64,000 nucleotides of DNA. Source: Allomuricauda sp. (GTDB lineage Bacteria; Bacteroidota; Bacteroidia; Flavobacteriales; Flavobacteriaceae). Every line of letters begins with the position of its first letter. The first letter of the stretch is position 1. The notes under the pieces are model-generated. The model was not told the origin of the DNA. It saw nothing but the letters and a program-made list of their open reading frames with translations, and made no database searches. The stretch is taken from positions 1 to 64,000 of the forward strand of contig NZ_JACESV010000007.1 in the NCBI RefSeq assembly GCF_013911645.1. Reading direction: 5' to 3'. The position numbers and the translations under genes are program-made. Below, one piece after another: positions 1 through 10,459 of the stretch.

Positions 1-330
1 GACGACGACAATGATGGTGTTGCGGATGTGGATGATGCGTTCCCCACAAGTGAAGAACCTTCATTGGTACCCGCTCAAGCTTTTACCCCTAATGGTGATG
101 GCAACAACGATGCTTGGGTCATCCCCGGGATAGACAACTACCCAAATAATGTGGTGAAAGTCTATAACCGATGGGGGCACGAAGTGTTCGGCACCAAATC
201 GTACCGGAACAACTGGGAAGGTTTCTACAAAGATAGGAACGAGAAACTCCCTGCCGGATCGTACATGTACATCATCAACTTGGGCGATGGCAGTGCGCCG
301 CTTCAGGGATGGATTTTCATCAACTATTAA
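1..330 (+). CDS. T9SS type B sorting domain (gliding motility-associated C-terminal domain) protein, 3' end only
   Basis: Frame 1 is open from base 1 (DDDNDGVADVDDAFP, thrombospondin-3-like Asp repeats), then QAFTPNGDGNNDAWVIPGI...VYNRWGHEVF...LPAGSYMYIINLGDG, typical CHU_C/T9SS type B C-terminus; 5' end outside window. Confidence 0.9.
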   Translation, partial: DDDNDGVADVDDAFPTSEEPSLVPAQAFTPNGDGNNDAWVIPGIDNYPNNVVKVYNRWGHEVFGTKSYRNNWEGFYKDRNEKLPAGSYMYIINLGDGSAPLQGWIFINY

Positions 331-363
331 TACCAACAGAACAAAAAACACCATACAAAACAG

Positions 364-1254
364 ATGAGACTTTTCAATAACATACAATTACTGGCCCTGT
401 TCCTTGTGCTTTCCTTCTCGGTAAGCGCTCAGCAGGACCCCAACTATACCTTTTACCGCTACAACATGAACATCTACAACCCCGCCTTTGCCGGAAGCTC
501 GGAGGCTGCCGAGCTCTCCTTGGGCATCAGGAGCCAATGGGCGGGCGTTGAAGGTGCCCCCGAGAGCCAAAGTGCCATTTTCGGCATGCCCATGGGCAGG
601 AACGTGGGGCTTGGCGTGTCCATCCTCAACGACCGTACCTTCATAGAACAGCAGACCTGGATGGCCATCGATGTTTCCTACCACATCCGATTGGATGAAG
701 ACCACAGGCTATACTTTGGGATCAAGGGAAGTGCCAACTCCTATGATGCCAACACCAATGGCCTTGTCACCTATGGGGTTGGCCAAGATGGAACCCTGAT
801 GGACTACGATAGCCGTTTCACCCCCAATGTAGGGGCAGGGGTCTATTTAAAGCACGATAGGTATTTTGCATCCCTGTCCGCTCCCAAACTACTGACCCCG
901 GATCGCTTGCAGGAACGCGATGGAAATGCCTATTTGGGAACCGACCGCATGCACGCCTACCTCAGCGGGGGATATACCCTTCTCTTGGGCAAAACCTTGG
1001 ACCTGAAGACCATGGGGATGTTGCGCTACGTGGATGCCTCCCCCATATCGGTGGAACTGACGGGTATCCTGGACTTTGGGGAACGCTTTGAGTTTGGCGC
1101 CAGCTATAGGTACGATGAAAGCATCAGCGGACTGTTCCTGTTCAATATCAACAACGGATTCAATTTGGGCTATGCCTATGAGACCTCCATCCAAAACCCC
1201 ATTGACGGGCTGGACAACAATACCCATGAATTGTTTATGAGATTGAGGATGTAA
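364..1254 (+). CDS. PorP/SprF family type IX secretion system membrane protein
   Basis: Signal peptide, QQDPNYTFYRYNMNIYNPAFAGS motif, directly after the T9SS type B substrate. Confidence 0.92.
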   Translation: MRLFNNIQLLALFLVLSFSVSAQQDPNYTFYRYNMNIYNPAFAGSSEAAELSLGIRSQWAGVEGAPESQSAIFGMPMGRNVGLGVSILNDRTFIEQQTWMAIDVSYHIRLDEDHRLYFGIKGSANSYDANTNGLVTYGVGQDGTLMDYDSRFTPNVGAGVYLKHDRYFASLSAPKLLTPDRLQERDGNAYLGTDRMHAYLSGGYTLLLGKTLDLKTMGMLRYVDASPISVELTGILDFGERFEFGASYRYDESISGLFLFNINNGFNLGYAYETSIQNPIDGLDNNTHELFMRLRM

Positions 1255-1288
1255 CAATCTCAAAATCAATTAATACTGTTATAAGTGA

Positions 1289-1320
1289 TAAATGCCCTTG
1301 GCTAAAAGGGCATTTTTTTT
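1289..1320 (+). terminator. Rho-independent terminator after porP/sprF-like gene
   Basis: aaatgccctt-ggctaa-aagggcattttttttt stem-loop with T tract. Confidence 0.7.
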
Positions 1321-1847
1321 GCTTAAAAATGAATTTAAAATAGCAAATACTATCTTCATTCCCATATTTAAATCTTTTTGGCACATCTAGTTCGTCCACT
1401 TCAATTCACTGGTAATGAGGAGGCATATCTTCATTATTTGCCAGTGCTTAAATACAAGAGGCGTTATAGCAATCACTTAATGGAGCACTTAGGCTTAGCT
1501 CAAATGCTTTTTCATAAAGTCCGGATTAACTTCTATAATCTTTAGCAAGGCAAAGTTTCCACCCCCTATTAATTTTGAGTAATCTGAAGTATTTTGAGAA
1601 AATCCTTTTAGCGTTGTTAAAATGATTTGAGGAAAAATTATTGGGTATTTCATAGATGCATTGATTTGTAGATACCCTGATTTTTAGGACAGTTTTTCTT
1701 AAGCAAATCTGACTGTTGAAATCAAACTTTTGACCATTACCAAACTGTAATATTTTTTGAGAGGCTTACAAAACAACTAAAAAAGCTGTTCTACAATCCA
1801 CAAACAGTACCCCCCTTTTAAATCACCAACTTTTTGTAACGAAACCT

Positions 1848-2370
1848 TCAATAGAAAAAATCACGTATCTGCAAAACTTTGAACGTTTGTTGATCTATCC
1901 AAAATTCACTCCATTGTTTTTCATTGTGCTCTATTTTCAGCACCCAACAGCTGAACTCTTGATCATTAATGGACAGCTTTTCCTCTCTTACCTTTTGATA
2001 CGTATGGTATTCAGGTTTTGATTTGGAACCCGGATGATAAAAATTAATATCAAATTGATTGAAGTCCTCAAATGGCAACATCCCAAGTATTTCCAAATCC
2101 AATTCCCAGTTGAAAGCCAAAGCAGTATTTTCCATGGTAAACGTAGCTTGTTGTGCTTGACGGTGTCGTTGTCCGTATAGACCTTATTATCTTTAAAATG
2201 ATAAAATTTGCGCAGCTCACCTTGAGGGCTTTTACCCAATGTACTTACTACAATTTCTTCTGAAACAGGCTGAAATCTTTGACCTACTGTTATCTTATAG
2301 TCGTGGAGTTCTTTATAGTTCTGTCTTACCCAGCTAATGGGTCATTTTCACTCATAGGATTCTTAGTTCA
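1848..2370 (-). pseudogene. Decayed hypothetical protein gene with frameshifts
   Basis: Coding-like text continues across ORFs 1848..2135 and ~2140..2330 in different frames (…WVRQNYKELHDYKITVGQRFQPVSEEIVVSTLGKSPQGELRKFYHFKDNKVYTDNDTVKH / QATFTMENTALAFNWELDLEILGMLPFEDFNQF…); a further frame break near 2338. Confidence 0.5.
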
Positions 2371-2408
2371 CAAAAAAATCAAGTTTAAATACTTGCATTT
2401 TGTCTTAT

Positions 2409-3416
2409 TCAAAATATCTCAGTGATTTTAACAGGTCTATTCTCCCTGAGTGATTTGATTGCTGCCAGACCTATTTTCAACGATTGAAGTCCATCATTTC
2501 CATCAACTGGTGTCTTGTCATTATTTTCAAGGCTCTTTGCAAAGTCACAGATTTCGTTCTTGTACGCTTCCCTATACCGTTCCAAGAAAAAATGTAAAGG
2601 CAAGGCTGCATGTATGCCCTTATCGTTGTACAATTTATGAGAATCCATAAAGTTGTTATTGGACTGGACCATGCCCTTGGATCCAAACACCTCCACCCTT
2701 TGATCATATCCGTAGGACGCCTCCCTACTATTATCAATTACGGCCATAGTACCATCGGAATAGGTAAGCGTTACCACTGCAGTATCTATATCACCTGCCT
2801 TGCCAATGGCCTCGTCTATAAGAACGGCCCCCTTGGCGTATACCTCCTCTACTTCCTTATCGACCACAAAACGGGCCACATCAAAATCGTGAATGGTCAT
2901 GTCCAAAAACAGTCCACCCGATTTTTCAATGTAACTTATGGGCGGGGCCCCGGGATCCCGGCTGGTAATCTTGACCAAGTGGGGCTGACCCACAGCTCCG
3001 GTCTTCACTAAATCCTTCACTTTTCTGAACTCTTTGTCGAACCTACGGTTAAAGCCCAACATGAGCTTGACCCCGGCCTTGTTCACAATATCGAGGACCT
3101 CCACTACCCTCTGTAATGATAGATCGAGGGGTTTTTCACAAAAGACATGGATACCGGCCTTTGCAGCCATCTCCACATAATCTGCATGGGTGTCGGTTGG
3201 TGAGCAGATCACTATGGCGTCTATGGGGGTCATTGTCAACATTTCTTCGAAGTTAGAAGCAATGTACGGGATGTTCTTGTTCTTGGCATATTGTCTGCCC
3301 TCTTCCAAGGGATCCATGGCCGCGACCACTTGTACCCCTTCCATTTGGCAAATGTTGCCCAAATGAATCTTGCCTATTCTGCCTAAACCGGCAACGGCGA
3401 ATTTTGGTTTTTTCAT
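2409..3416 (-). CDS. iolG: Inositol 2-dehydrogenase (Gfo/Idh/MocA family)
   Basis: GLGRIGKIHLGNI Rossmann motif, VFCEKPLDLS, context of iol operon. Confidence 0.9.
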   Translation of the reverse strand: MKKPKFAVAGLGRIGKIHLGNICQMEGVQVVAAMDPLEEGRQYAKNKNIPYIASNFEEMLTMTPIDAIVICSPTDTHADYVEMAAKAGIHVFCEKPLDLSLQRVVEVLDIVNKAGVKLMLGFNRRFDKEFRKVKDLVKTGAVGQPHLVKITSRDPGAPPISYIEKSGGLFLDMTIHDFDVARFVVDKEVEEVYAKGAVLIDEAIGKAGDIDTAVVTLTYSDGTMAVIDNSREASYGYDQRVEVFGSKGMVQSNNNFMDSHKLYNDKGIHAALPLHFFLERYREAYKNEICDFAKSLENNDKTPVDGNDGLQSLKIGLAAIKSLRENRPVKITEIF

Positions 3417-3434
3417 GAATTTGATTTCTATAAA

Positions 3435-4340
3435 CTATAATCCCAATGTTATAATATAATCCCTATTTGACTTGGCGCATGCTTTTGGGTTTCCCATGCC
3501 CGGCAAAATATCTTGTTCCACTACAATCCAGTCATCGTATCCGGTTCGGCACAACAAATCCACAATTGCTTTAAAGTCAATATCTCCTTTGCCCAGTTCA
3601 CAAAAAACTCCTCTTTTGAGCGCATCGAAATAATCCCCTTGGGCCTTTCTGGATCTCTGGGCAGCTTTGGGGTCATAATCCTTAAAATGAACGTGCCAAA
3701 TCCTATCCCTATATTTTTCCAAAGCTTTTATCGGATCCCCACCTCCAAAGGCATAATGCCCCATATCGAGGCAAAGTCCGATCAGTTCGGGATCAGTAAG
3801 TTCCATAAGGGTATCTATTTCTTCAGGAGTTTCCACATAGCCAGCACAATGGTGATGGAAAACCGTCCTTATCCCGAAAGTATCTTTCACGGCCCTCGCA
3901 ATTTTTTCCGCCCCTTCGGCAAAAACCTGCCATTGTTTTCGATCCAACCCCATTTCGGGGGTTATCCTACCCGCATTTTGGGTCCTTTCCAATATCGAGG
4001 CATTGTCGTCCGCAAGAACGATAAAAGCATCACCATACCCTGCATTGTACATCAATTCGGCCACGCGCATAGCCGAAGCCTTCCCGTTTTCATGCTGATC
4101 GGCTTTGACCAGCGCAACGGGCACAAATGCACCGAGAAGCTCGAGTCCACGCTGGCTTATCTCATTCTTCAAAAGCGCGGGATCTGTGGGCATATATCCC
4201 CAGTCGCCAAGTTCGGTGCCCAAATACCCCGTTTCCTTGATCTCGTCCAAAACCTGTTCAAAACCTATTTCTTCAGATTTTTTTTCGAGATCGAATTCCA
4301 GAGCCCCCCATGAACAGGGGGCATTTGCTATCTTGATCAT
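3435..4340 (-). CDS. iolE: Myo-inosose-2 dehydratase (xylose isomerase-like TIM barrel)
   Basis: IANAPCSWGALEF...GYLGTELGDWGYMPTDP, VFHHHCAGYVETPEEID, LDMGHYAFGGGDP. Confidence 0.92.
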   Translation of the reverse strand: MIKIANAPCSWGALEFDLEKKSEEIGFEQVLDEIKETGYLGTELGDWGYMPTDPALLKNEISQRGLELLGAFVPVALVKADQHENGKASAMRVAELMYNAGYGDAFIVLADDNASILERTQNAGRITPEMGLDRKQWQVFAEGAEKIARAVKDTFGIRTVFHHHCAGYVETPEEIDTLMELTDPELIGLCLDMGHYAFGGGDPIKALEKYRDRIWHVHFKDYDPKAAQRSRKAQGDYFDALKRGVFCELGKGDIDFKAIVDLLCRTGYDDWIVVEQDILPGMGNPKACAKSNRDYIITLGL

Positions 4341-4350
4341 TTGTTATCCT

Positions 4351-5823
4351 TTAAAATTTGCGCGACCAAATATTTGGCCAACGTTCTATGACCACCTTGG
4401 TCTGTGTGAAAAATTCAATGGCATGCTTCCCTTGGCCGTGCAGATCGCCAAAAAAGCTATCCTTCCAACCACTGAAGGGGAACTGGGCCATTGGTGCCGC
4501 TACGCCTATGTTGATCCCGATGTTTCCTGCATCAGCTTCGTTCCTGAATTTTCTGGCATTGGCACCACTGGTCGTGAAAAGGCAGGCCATGTTCCCATAA
4601 TTGCCATTATTGACAAATTGCAAGGCCTCATCAATGTTCTTCATCGATATCAAGCTCATCACAGGTCCAAAAATTTCAGTTTGTATCAACTCTTTGTCCA
4701 AAGCCACATTTTCCAAAATGGTGGGGGTTATAAAATTTCCCTTTTCATATCCGGAAATCGTTGCATTTCTACCATCCAACAAAAGTTTGGCCCCTTCGTC
4801 CACCCCTTTTTGGATGAGTCCTTCAATCCTTGTTTTGCTTTCTGGGGTAATCACCGGTCCCATATCCACATTGTCCAGACCATAGCCCGTGGTCCTGTTC
4901 TTTACTGTTTCATAAATGGAATCCTTGATCTCCCCTTTTTCATCTCCTACAGTGATAATGGTTGAAGCGGCCAAACACCTTTGTCCGGCACATCCATATA
5001 CTGAATCCGCAATGATCTTGGAAGACATTTCAATATCCGCATCGGGCAGAACCACAACAGGGTTTTTAGCTCCGCCCTGCGCTTGAACCCGTTTTCCATT
5101 GGCCGTTCCCTTGGAATAAATGTAACGGGCTACCGGGGTACTTCCCACAAAGCTTACTCCTTTTATGATGGGGTTTTCCAATATTGCATCTACGGATTCC
5201 TTTCCTCCGTGCACCAAGTTCAACAACCCGTCCGGAATATTGAGCTGATCGATCAGTTCAAAGACCTTCATCATGGTCATGGGCACTTTTTCCGATGGTT
5301 TTACGATAAAGGCATTCCCCGTGGCAATGGCGTAGGGCAAAAACCAAAACACGATCATTCCCGGAAAGTTGAACGGAGTGATGCAGGCCGCTACTCCAAG
5401 TGGTTGGCGGATCATCATCTCATCGATACCCGTGGCAATGTCCTCAATGACATCCCCTGCCATGAGCATAGGAGTGCCACAAGCAACTTCCACATTTTCT
5501 ATGGCCCTCTGGATTTCCCCAAGCGATTCAGCCCTGGTCTTTCCCGATTCGTTGGTAATGACTTCTGCCAACGCTTCCCGATTGTCCTCCAATAAGGTTT
5601 TGAGCTGGTACAGTACCTGTGTTCTTTTCATCACGGGTACTTTGCTCCATTCTTTGTATGCTTTATGTGCGGCCTTGGTCGCCCGATCTACATCCTTTGC
5701 GGTATCCGTACCGTAAGGGACCTTTGCCAAAACTTCTTGATTGGCCGGATTATGTACCGCTATCGAATCTTTTGATGCGCTTTCGGACCATTTTCCGTCA
5801 ATGTAATTCTTTAAAATATTCAT
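4351..5823 (-). CDS. iolA: CoA-acylating methylmalonate-semialdehyde dehydrogenase
   Basis: ALDH family, 490 aa, YGCAGQRCLAAST active-site Cys motif, ITPFNFPGMIVFWFLPYAIATGN typical MMSDH. Confidence 0.92.
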   Translation of the reverse strand: MNILKNYIDGKWSESASKDSIAVHNPANQEVLAKVPYGTDTAKDVDRATKAAHKAYKEWSKVPVMKRTQVLYQLKTLLEDNREALAEVITNESGKTRAESLGEIQRAIENVEVACGTPMLMAGDVIEDIATGIDEMMIRQPLGVAACITPFNFPGMIVFWFLPYAIATGNAFIVKPSEKVPMTMMKVFELIDQLNIPDGLLNLVHGGKESVDAILENPIIKGVSFVGSTPVARYIYSKGTANGKRVQAQGGAKNPVVVLPDADIEMSSKIIADSVYGCAGQRCLAASTIITVGDEKGEIKDSIYETVKNRTTGYGLDNVDMGPVITPESKTRIEGLIQKGVDEGAKLLLDGRNATISGYEKGNFITPTILENVALDKELIQTEIFGPVMSLISMKNIDEALQFVNNGNYGNMACLFTTSGANARKFRNEADAGNIGINIGVAAPMAQFPFSGWKDSFFGDLHGQGKHAIEFFTQTKVVIERWPNIWSRKF

Positions 5824-5862
5824 TTTCTTGTTATTAAGGCTATATTAAAATAATTCTTTTTA

Positions 5863-7461
5863 TTATGAATTGCTTCCGAGCAATATGTAAATCAGTATGG
5901 TGACCAAGCAAAGTCCAATGGACATGGCTTTGGTGTATTTCCATGAAACAAGGCTCACCGCACCCACATCCACCATGTCGTATGAGCTTTTTCGTGGATA
6001 AAAATGGGAGACCACAAACATGACGGCCACATTCAGGACAAACTCAATACCCCACAAATGCACGAAATGGATCCCGTGTTCCGTATAAATCCACGACATA
6101 AAAATGTAGAACAGAAGCCCAAATATCAATGCCGCCTTCGCCCCTGTGGCCGAAATGCGCTTCATGAAAAACCCTGCCAACAAAATGGATGCAATAGGGA
6201 TAAAATAGATACCGTTGAGCTCTTGGAGCAATTGGTAAAGTCCGTCCGGTGCATTGGCCATCATAGGAGCCGCGAATATGGCTACCACCGCCAAAATTGC
6301 CGATGTGGCCTTGCCGACTACCACAAGTTTGCTGTCACTTATATCCTTATTGATGTGCTTTTTGACGATGTCTATACTGAACAGCGTGGCCACAGAGTTG
6401 AGTACGGAGTTGAACGTGCTCAATACAGCACCCATGATGACGGCCGCAAAGAAACCGATCAGCCATGTTGGCAACACCTTTTTTACCAGTTGTGGATAAA
6501 CACTGTCCTGGTTGCCATAATAGGCATCCTGAAAATAATAGTAACAGATTACCCCTGGTAACACGATAATCAATGGAATCAAAATTTTGAACAAACCCGT
6601 GAGCAAAAGACCCTTTTGGGCCTCCTTGAGGTTTTTGGCTCCCAATGCTCTTTGGACAATGGTCTGGTTCATACCCCAGAAATACAACTGGTTTATGATC
6701 AATCCCGTGAACAGCACTTCAAACGGCAGTACGGAATCGGGTGCCCCAACGACATTGAACTTTTGAGGTGCAAATTCATATACTTCGGTTAGACCATGCA
6801 ATACATTGCCATCACCTATGGCCATCAGGGCGAGGAAGGGAATGAGCAAACCGCCCAACAAAAGGCCGAACCCGTTGATGGTATCGGAAAATGCAACCGC
6901 TCTCAACCCCCCAAAGATTGCGTAAATAGATCCTATGGCCCCAATGACCACCACGGTAATCCATAAGCCCTGTGTCTTGTCTACCCCCAAAATTTCCGAT
7001 ACGCCAAAAAGGCTCTCTATACCAATGGCACCGGAATACAGTACTATGGGCAACAGAGTGACCACAAAAGAAAAAATCAAGATGATGGCCACTAATGAAC
7101 GTGTAAAACTGTCAAAACGGTTCTCCAAAAACTGGGGAATCGTGGTGAGTCCCATTTTAAGGTATTTAGGTACAAAAAACACGGCTGCCACGACCAATGC
7201 TATGGAAGATGTCACTTCCCATGCAATAACGATGAACCCGTTGACGTATGAATTCCCGTTCATGCCGATCAAGTGCTCCGAAGATATGTTCGTTAAAAGC
7301 ATGGAACCAGCAATCACAGTCCCCGTAAGGCTTCTTCCACCCAAAAAGTAACCATCTGATGAACTCAGGTTGGTTTTCCTTAGACTGTACCAGGTAAAGA
7401 GTGCAACTCCTCCCGTAAAAAGGACAAACGATGCCAGCATGATTATAAAATCTGAATCCAT
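5863..7461 (-). CDS. Sodium:solute symporter (SSS family), probable inositol transporter
   Basis: Multi-TM, GGRSLTGTVIAGSMLLTNISSEHLIGMNGNSY, located inside iol operon. Confidence 0.85.
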   Translation of the reverse strand: MDSDFIIMLASFVLFTGGVALFTWYSLRKTNLSSSDGYFLGGRSLTGTVIAGSMLLTNISSEHLIGMNGNSYVNGFIVIAWEVTSSIALVVAAVFFVPKYLKMGLTTIPQFLENRFDSFTRSLVAIILIFSFVVTLLPIVLYSGAIGIESLFGVSEILGVDKTQGLWITVVVIGAIGSIYAIFGGLRAVAFSDTINGFGLLLGGLLIPFLALMAIGDGNVLHGLTEVYEFAPQKFNVVGAPDSVLPFEVLFTGLIINQLYFWGMNQTIVQRALGAKNLKEAQKGLLLTGLFKILIPLIIVLPGVICYYYFQDAYYGNQDSVYPQLVKKVLPTWLIGFFAAVIMGAVLSTFNSVLNSVATLFSIDIVKKHINKDISDSKLVVVGKATSAILAVVAIFAAPMMANAPDGLYQLLQELNGIYFIPIASILLAGFFMKRISATGAKAALIFGLLFYIFMSWIYTEHGIHFVHLWGIEFVLNVAVMFVVSHFYPRKSSYDMVDVGAVSLVSWKYTKAMSIGLCLVTILIYILLGSNS

Positions 7462-7488
7462 TGGTTTGGTTGGTTTAATTGAGAGGGG

Positions 7489-9348
7489 TTATAGGTAATA
7501 TTTTTGGGTCTTCTTATTGTTTTGATAGGTTTCAAAGGATTCTTTGACAGCGTCTTTTTCAGACACTTCGGCCACGGCAACATCCCACCAAGCAAAACCT
7601 GGCACCCCTTTTTTTCGATCCACTTCAATGTAGATCAAAGTGGTCCTATCAATGGTCTTCGCTTCTTTTAAGGCCTCCTTGAATTCGGCCACGTTGGATG
7701 CTTTTATGACATAAGCGCCCATGCTCGCGGCATTCGCCACATAGTCCACGGGCAACAATCCGCCATCAAGCTGATCCGTTGCTTCGTTTCGATATCGGTA
7801 GTATGTGCCAAAACCTTCGCTCCCCAAAGAAGCAGAAAGAGAGCCTATACTGGAGTAACCATCATTGTTCAACAAGATAATGGTAAGTTTTTGCCGTTCC
7901 TGAATGGCAGTGACTATCTCCTGTGACATCATCAAATAACTGCCGTCACCCACCATCACATAGATTTCACTATTAGGTCTAGCCATCTTGGCACCAAGGC
8001 CACCCGCAATTTCATAGCCCATGCAAGAGTATCCGTATTCCAAATGGAAACCTTTCGGATTCCTTGTGCGCCATAGTTTATGTAGATCACCGGGCAGGCT
8101 TCCTGCTGCACAGAGCACAATGTCCTTGGCCTCCGAAAAATTATTCACGGCACCTATGACCTCGCCTTGAAAAGCGGGTGTTCCGTTTTTTTCCGCATAT
8201 ATTCCGGATACAAAATCATCCCAGTTTTTGTTGAGTTCCAATACTTTTTTCCGGTAGGGTTCCCCCACTTCAAAATCTGAAAGTTGTTGATTCAATTCTT
8301 CGAGAATCGCCTTGGCATCTCCCACCAAGGGAAGGGCACCGTGTTTGAAAGAATCGAATTCCGTTACATTAATATTGATGAAACGGACATTTGGATTTTG
8401 AAACCCTGATTTGGATATGGTGGTAAAATCACTGTAACGGGTTCCTATGCCTATGACCACATCGGCTTCCTTGGCCACTTCTATGGCTCCTGGGGTTCCC
8501 GTAACACCGACTGCACCCAAATTTTGGGGCACATCATAGGGCAACGATCCTTTTCCCGCATAGGTCTCTGCTACCGGAATTCCTGTTCGGGTGACCATTT
8601 CTTCCAAAACATCTGTGGCACCGCTATAAATGGTCCCTCCCCCGGCAACAATAAACGGTTTTTTGCTCTTTTTAATGAGTGAGACGGCCCGTGCCAATAA
8701 GCTACGATCAGGCAATGTCCTACCTATTGTCCATATTTTTTTCTCGAACATTTCAGATGGAAAGTCATAAGCCTCAGCTTGGACATCCTGTGGAATGCTC
8801 AAGGTTACCGCACCTGTCTCCGCAGGAGAGGTCAATACCCGCATGACTTCAGGTAGGGCCGTAATCAGTTGTTCTGGCCGGTTGATTCGATCCCAATATT
8901 TTGAGACAGGCTTAAAACAATCGTTTACAGAAATATCTTGCGTAGTATTGGATTCAAGTTGTTGCAGTACGGGAGCCACTTGTCTTGTTGCAAAAATATC
9001 CCCGGGGATGAGCAGTACAGGAATCCGATTTATGGTCGCCAAGGCTGCGCCTGTGACCATGTTTGTTGCTCCAGGCCCTATGGAGGTGGTACAGACAAAG
9101 GTTTCCAAACGGTTCTTAACTTTGGCATAGGCCACTGCAGAATGGACCATGCCCTGCTCGTTACGGGCCACATAAAACGGAAATTCCGGGTCTTGGTGGA
9201 GTGCCTGCCCGATTCCTGCTACATTTCCATGTCCCAGAATCCCAAAACATCCGGCAAAAAACTTGTGCTCCCTGCCATCCCGTTCCACGTATTGGTTCTT
9301 AAGGTACGCGATGGTCGCTTGGGCCACTGTCAATCGTATTGTTTTCAT
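7489..9348 (-). CDS. iolD: 3D-(3,5/4)-trihydroxycyclohexane-1,2-dione acylhydrolase (decyclizing), ThDP-dependent
   Basis: RLTVAQATIAYLKNQYVERDG, GCFGILGHGNVAGIGQAL, ThDP motif VMVGDGSYLMMSQE. Confidence 0.95.
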   Translation of the reverse strand: MKTIRLTVAQATIAYLKNQYVERDGREHKFFAGCFGILGHGNVAGIGQALHQDPEFPFYVARNEQGMVHSAVAYAKVKNRLETFVCTTSIGPGATNMVTGAALATINRIPVLLIPGDIFATRQVAPVLQQLESNTTQDISVNDCFKPVSKYWDRINRPEQLITALPEVMRVLTSPAETGAVTLSIPQDVQAEAYDFPSEMFEKKIWTIGRTLPDRSLLARAVSLIKKSKKPFIVAGGGTIYSGATDVLEEMVTRTGIPVAETYAGKGSLPYDVPQNLGAVGVTGTPGAIEVAKEADVVIGIGTRYSDFTTISKSGFQNPNVRFININVTEFDSFKHGALPLVGDAKAILEELNQQLSDFEVGEPYRKKVLELNKNWDDFVSGIYAEKNGTPAFQGEVIGAVNNFSEAKDIVLCAAGSLPGDLHKLWRTRNPKGFHLEYGYSCMGYEIAGGLGAKMARPNSEIYVMVGDGSYLMMSQEIVTAIQERQKLTIILLNNDGYSSIGSLSASLGSEGFGTYYRYRNEATDQLDGGLLPVDYVANAASMGAYVIKASNVAEFKEALKEAKTIDRTTLIYIEVDRKKGVPGFAWWDVAVAEVSEKDAVKESFETYQNNKKTQKYYL

Positions 9349-9442
9349 TGATCTTTCTCTTTTTGGTTGTACTTAAAAGTGCACCTTTTCACAATCCGTT
9401 TCATCTGTCCTTGATTGATAGTGCACCTGGCTGTTCCATAGT

Positions 9443-10456
9443 TCAGAAACCGCCCTTGTCCTCTATAAATTTCAGTGATTCTTCCAGGGTCGGCATAAAA
9501 TTGGCACACCCATTTTTGGTCACCACCTGTGCTCCGCTGGCATTGGCCATCCGGCATGCTTTGTACAGGTCCCAGCCTTGAAGCAGACCATATAAAAAGC
9601 CGCCTGCAAATGCATCACCCGCCCCCAATACGTTCAAGACCTCTACCGGAAACCCGGGCACATCTTCCCGTGAACCATCTTTTGAATAGATGCTTACCCC
9701 TTCCGAGCCCCTTTTTACCAAAAGCGTCTCAATTCCCGAAGAAAGCAACCATGCTATTGATTTTTCAATATCCCCTTTGATTTCGGGTGCCGATATCTGT
9801 TGGTGTTTGATGACCACCTGTGATGCCTCGCTCAGAGTAGCCGCAAGAATTTCCTCTTCGGTACCCATCGCGATCTTGACTTTGGGCAAAATGGCTCTTA
9901 CGGTGAGTCCAAAGGCACGGTAGTCATGCCACTGGTCTGCCCTGAAATCGAGATCCAAAACAATATTAACATTATGTTTTTGGGCTATCTCGGCGGCAAA
10001 AAAGGTTGCGCTCCTACTGGGTTCAACGTTCATGGCCGTACCGTTTATGAGCAATATCTTATGATCTTGTATGTTGGCCTTCAGCACATCATCTATATCG
10101 ACTTGGCTATCGGCCGCATTATCGCGATAATAGACCAAGGGAAACCTGTCGGGAGGTTCGATGCCCAAAATGACCGCACTGCTTCGTGCTCCATTTTTGA
10201 CTGGGATGCAGTCTGTGTTCACCTTTTCCTTATTCAAAAAGTTGATGATGAATTCACCAACTTTGTCTTTGCCCACTGCGGTAAGTAGGCTGGGTTGGAG
10301 CCCAAGGCGGGCACAGGCCACCGCTATGTTCAGCGGAGAGCCTCCCACAAAGGCGTCAAATCCTTTGATATCATTGAATGGGTAGCCTATGTTCTGCGAA
10401 TACAGGTCTATGGAAGATCTTCCGAACGTAATCACATCGTATTTCTTATTGCTCAT
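9443..10456 (-). CDS. iolC: 5-dehydro-2-deoxygluconokinase (PfkB family)
   Basis: DVITFGRSSIDLYSQNIG, GGSPLNIAVACARLG, LGAGDAFAGGFLYGLL PfkB signature. Confidence 0.93.
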   Translation of the reverse strand: MSNKKYDVITFGRSSIDLYSQNIGYPFNDIKGFDAFVGGSPLNIAVACARLGLQPSLLTAVGKDKVGEFIINFLNKEKVNTDCIPVKNGARSSAVILGIEPPDRFPLVYYRDNAADSQVDIDDVLKANIQDHKILLINGTAMNVEPSRSATFFAAEIAQKHNVNIVLDLDFRADQWHDYRAFGLTVRAILPKVKIAMGTEEEILAATLSEASQVVIKHQQISAPEIKGDIEKSIAWLLSSGIETLLVKRGSEGVSIYSKDGSREDVPGFPVEVLNVLGAGDAFAGGFLYGLLQGWDLYKACRMANASGAQVVTKNGCANFMPTLEESLKFIEDKGGF

Positions 10457-10459
10457 CTT

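Noticed and set aside
3513-4313. 266-aa plus-strand ORF
   Set aside because: Antisense shadow of iolE
4105-4965. 286-aa plus-strand ORF
   Set aside because: Antisense to iolE/iolA; no recognizable motif or start context
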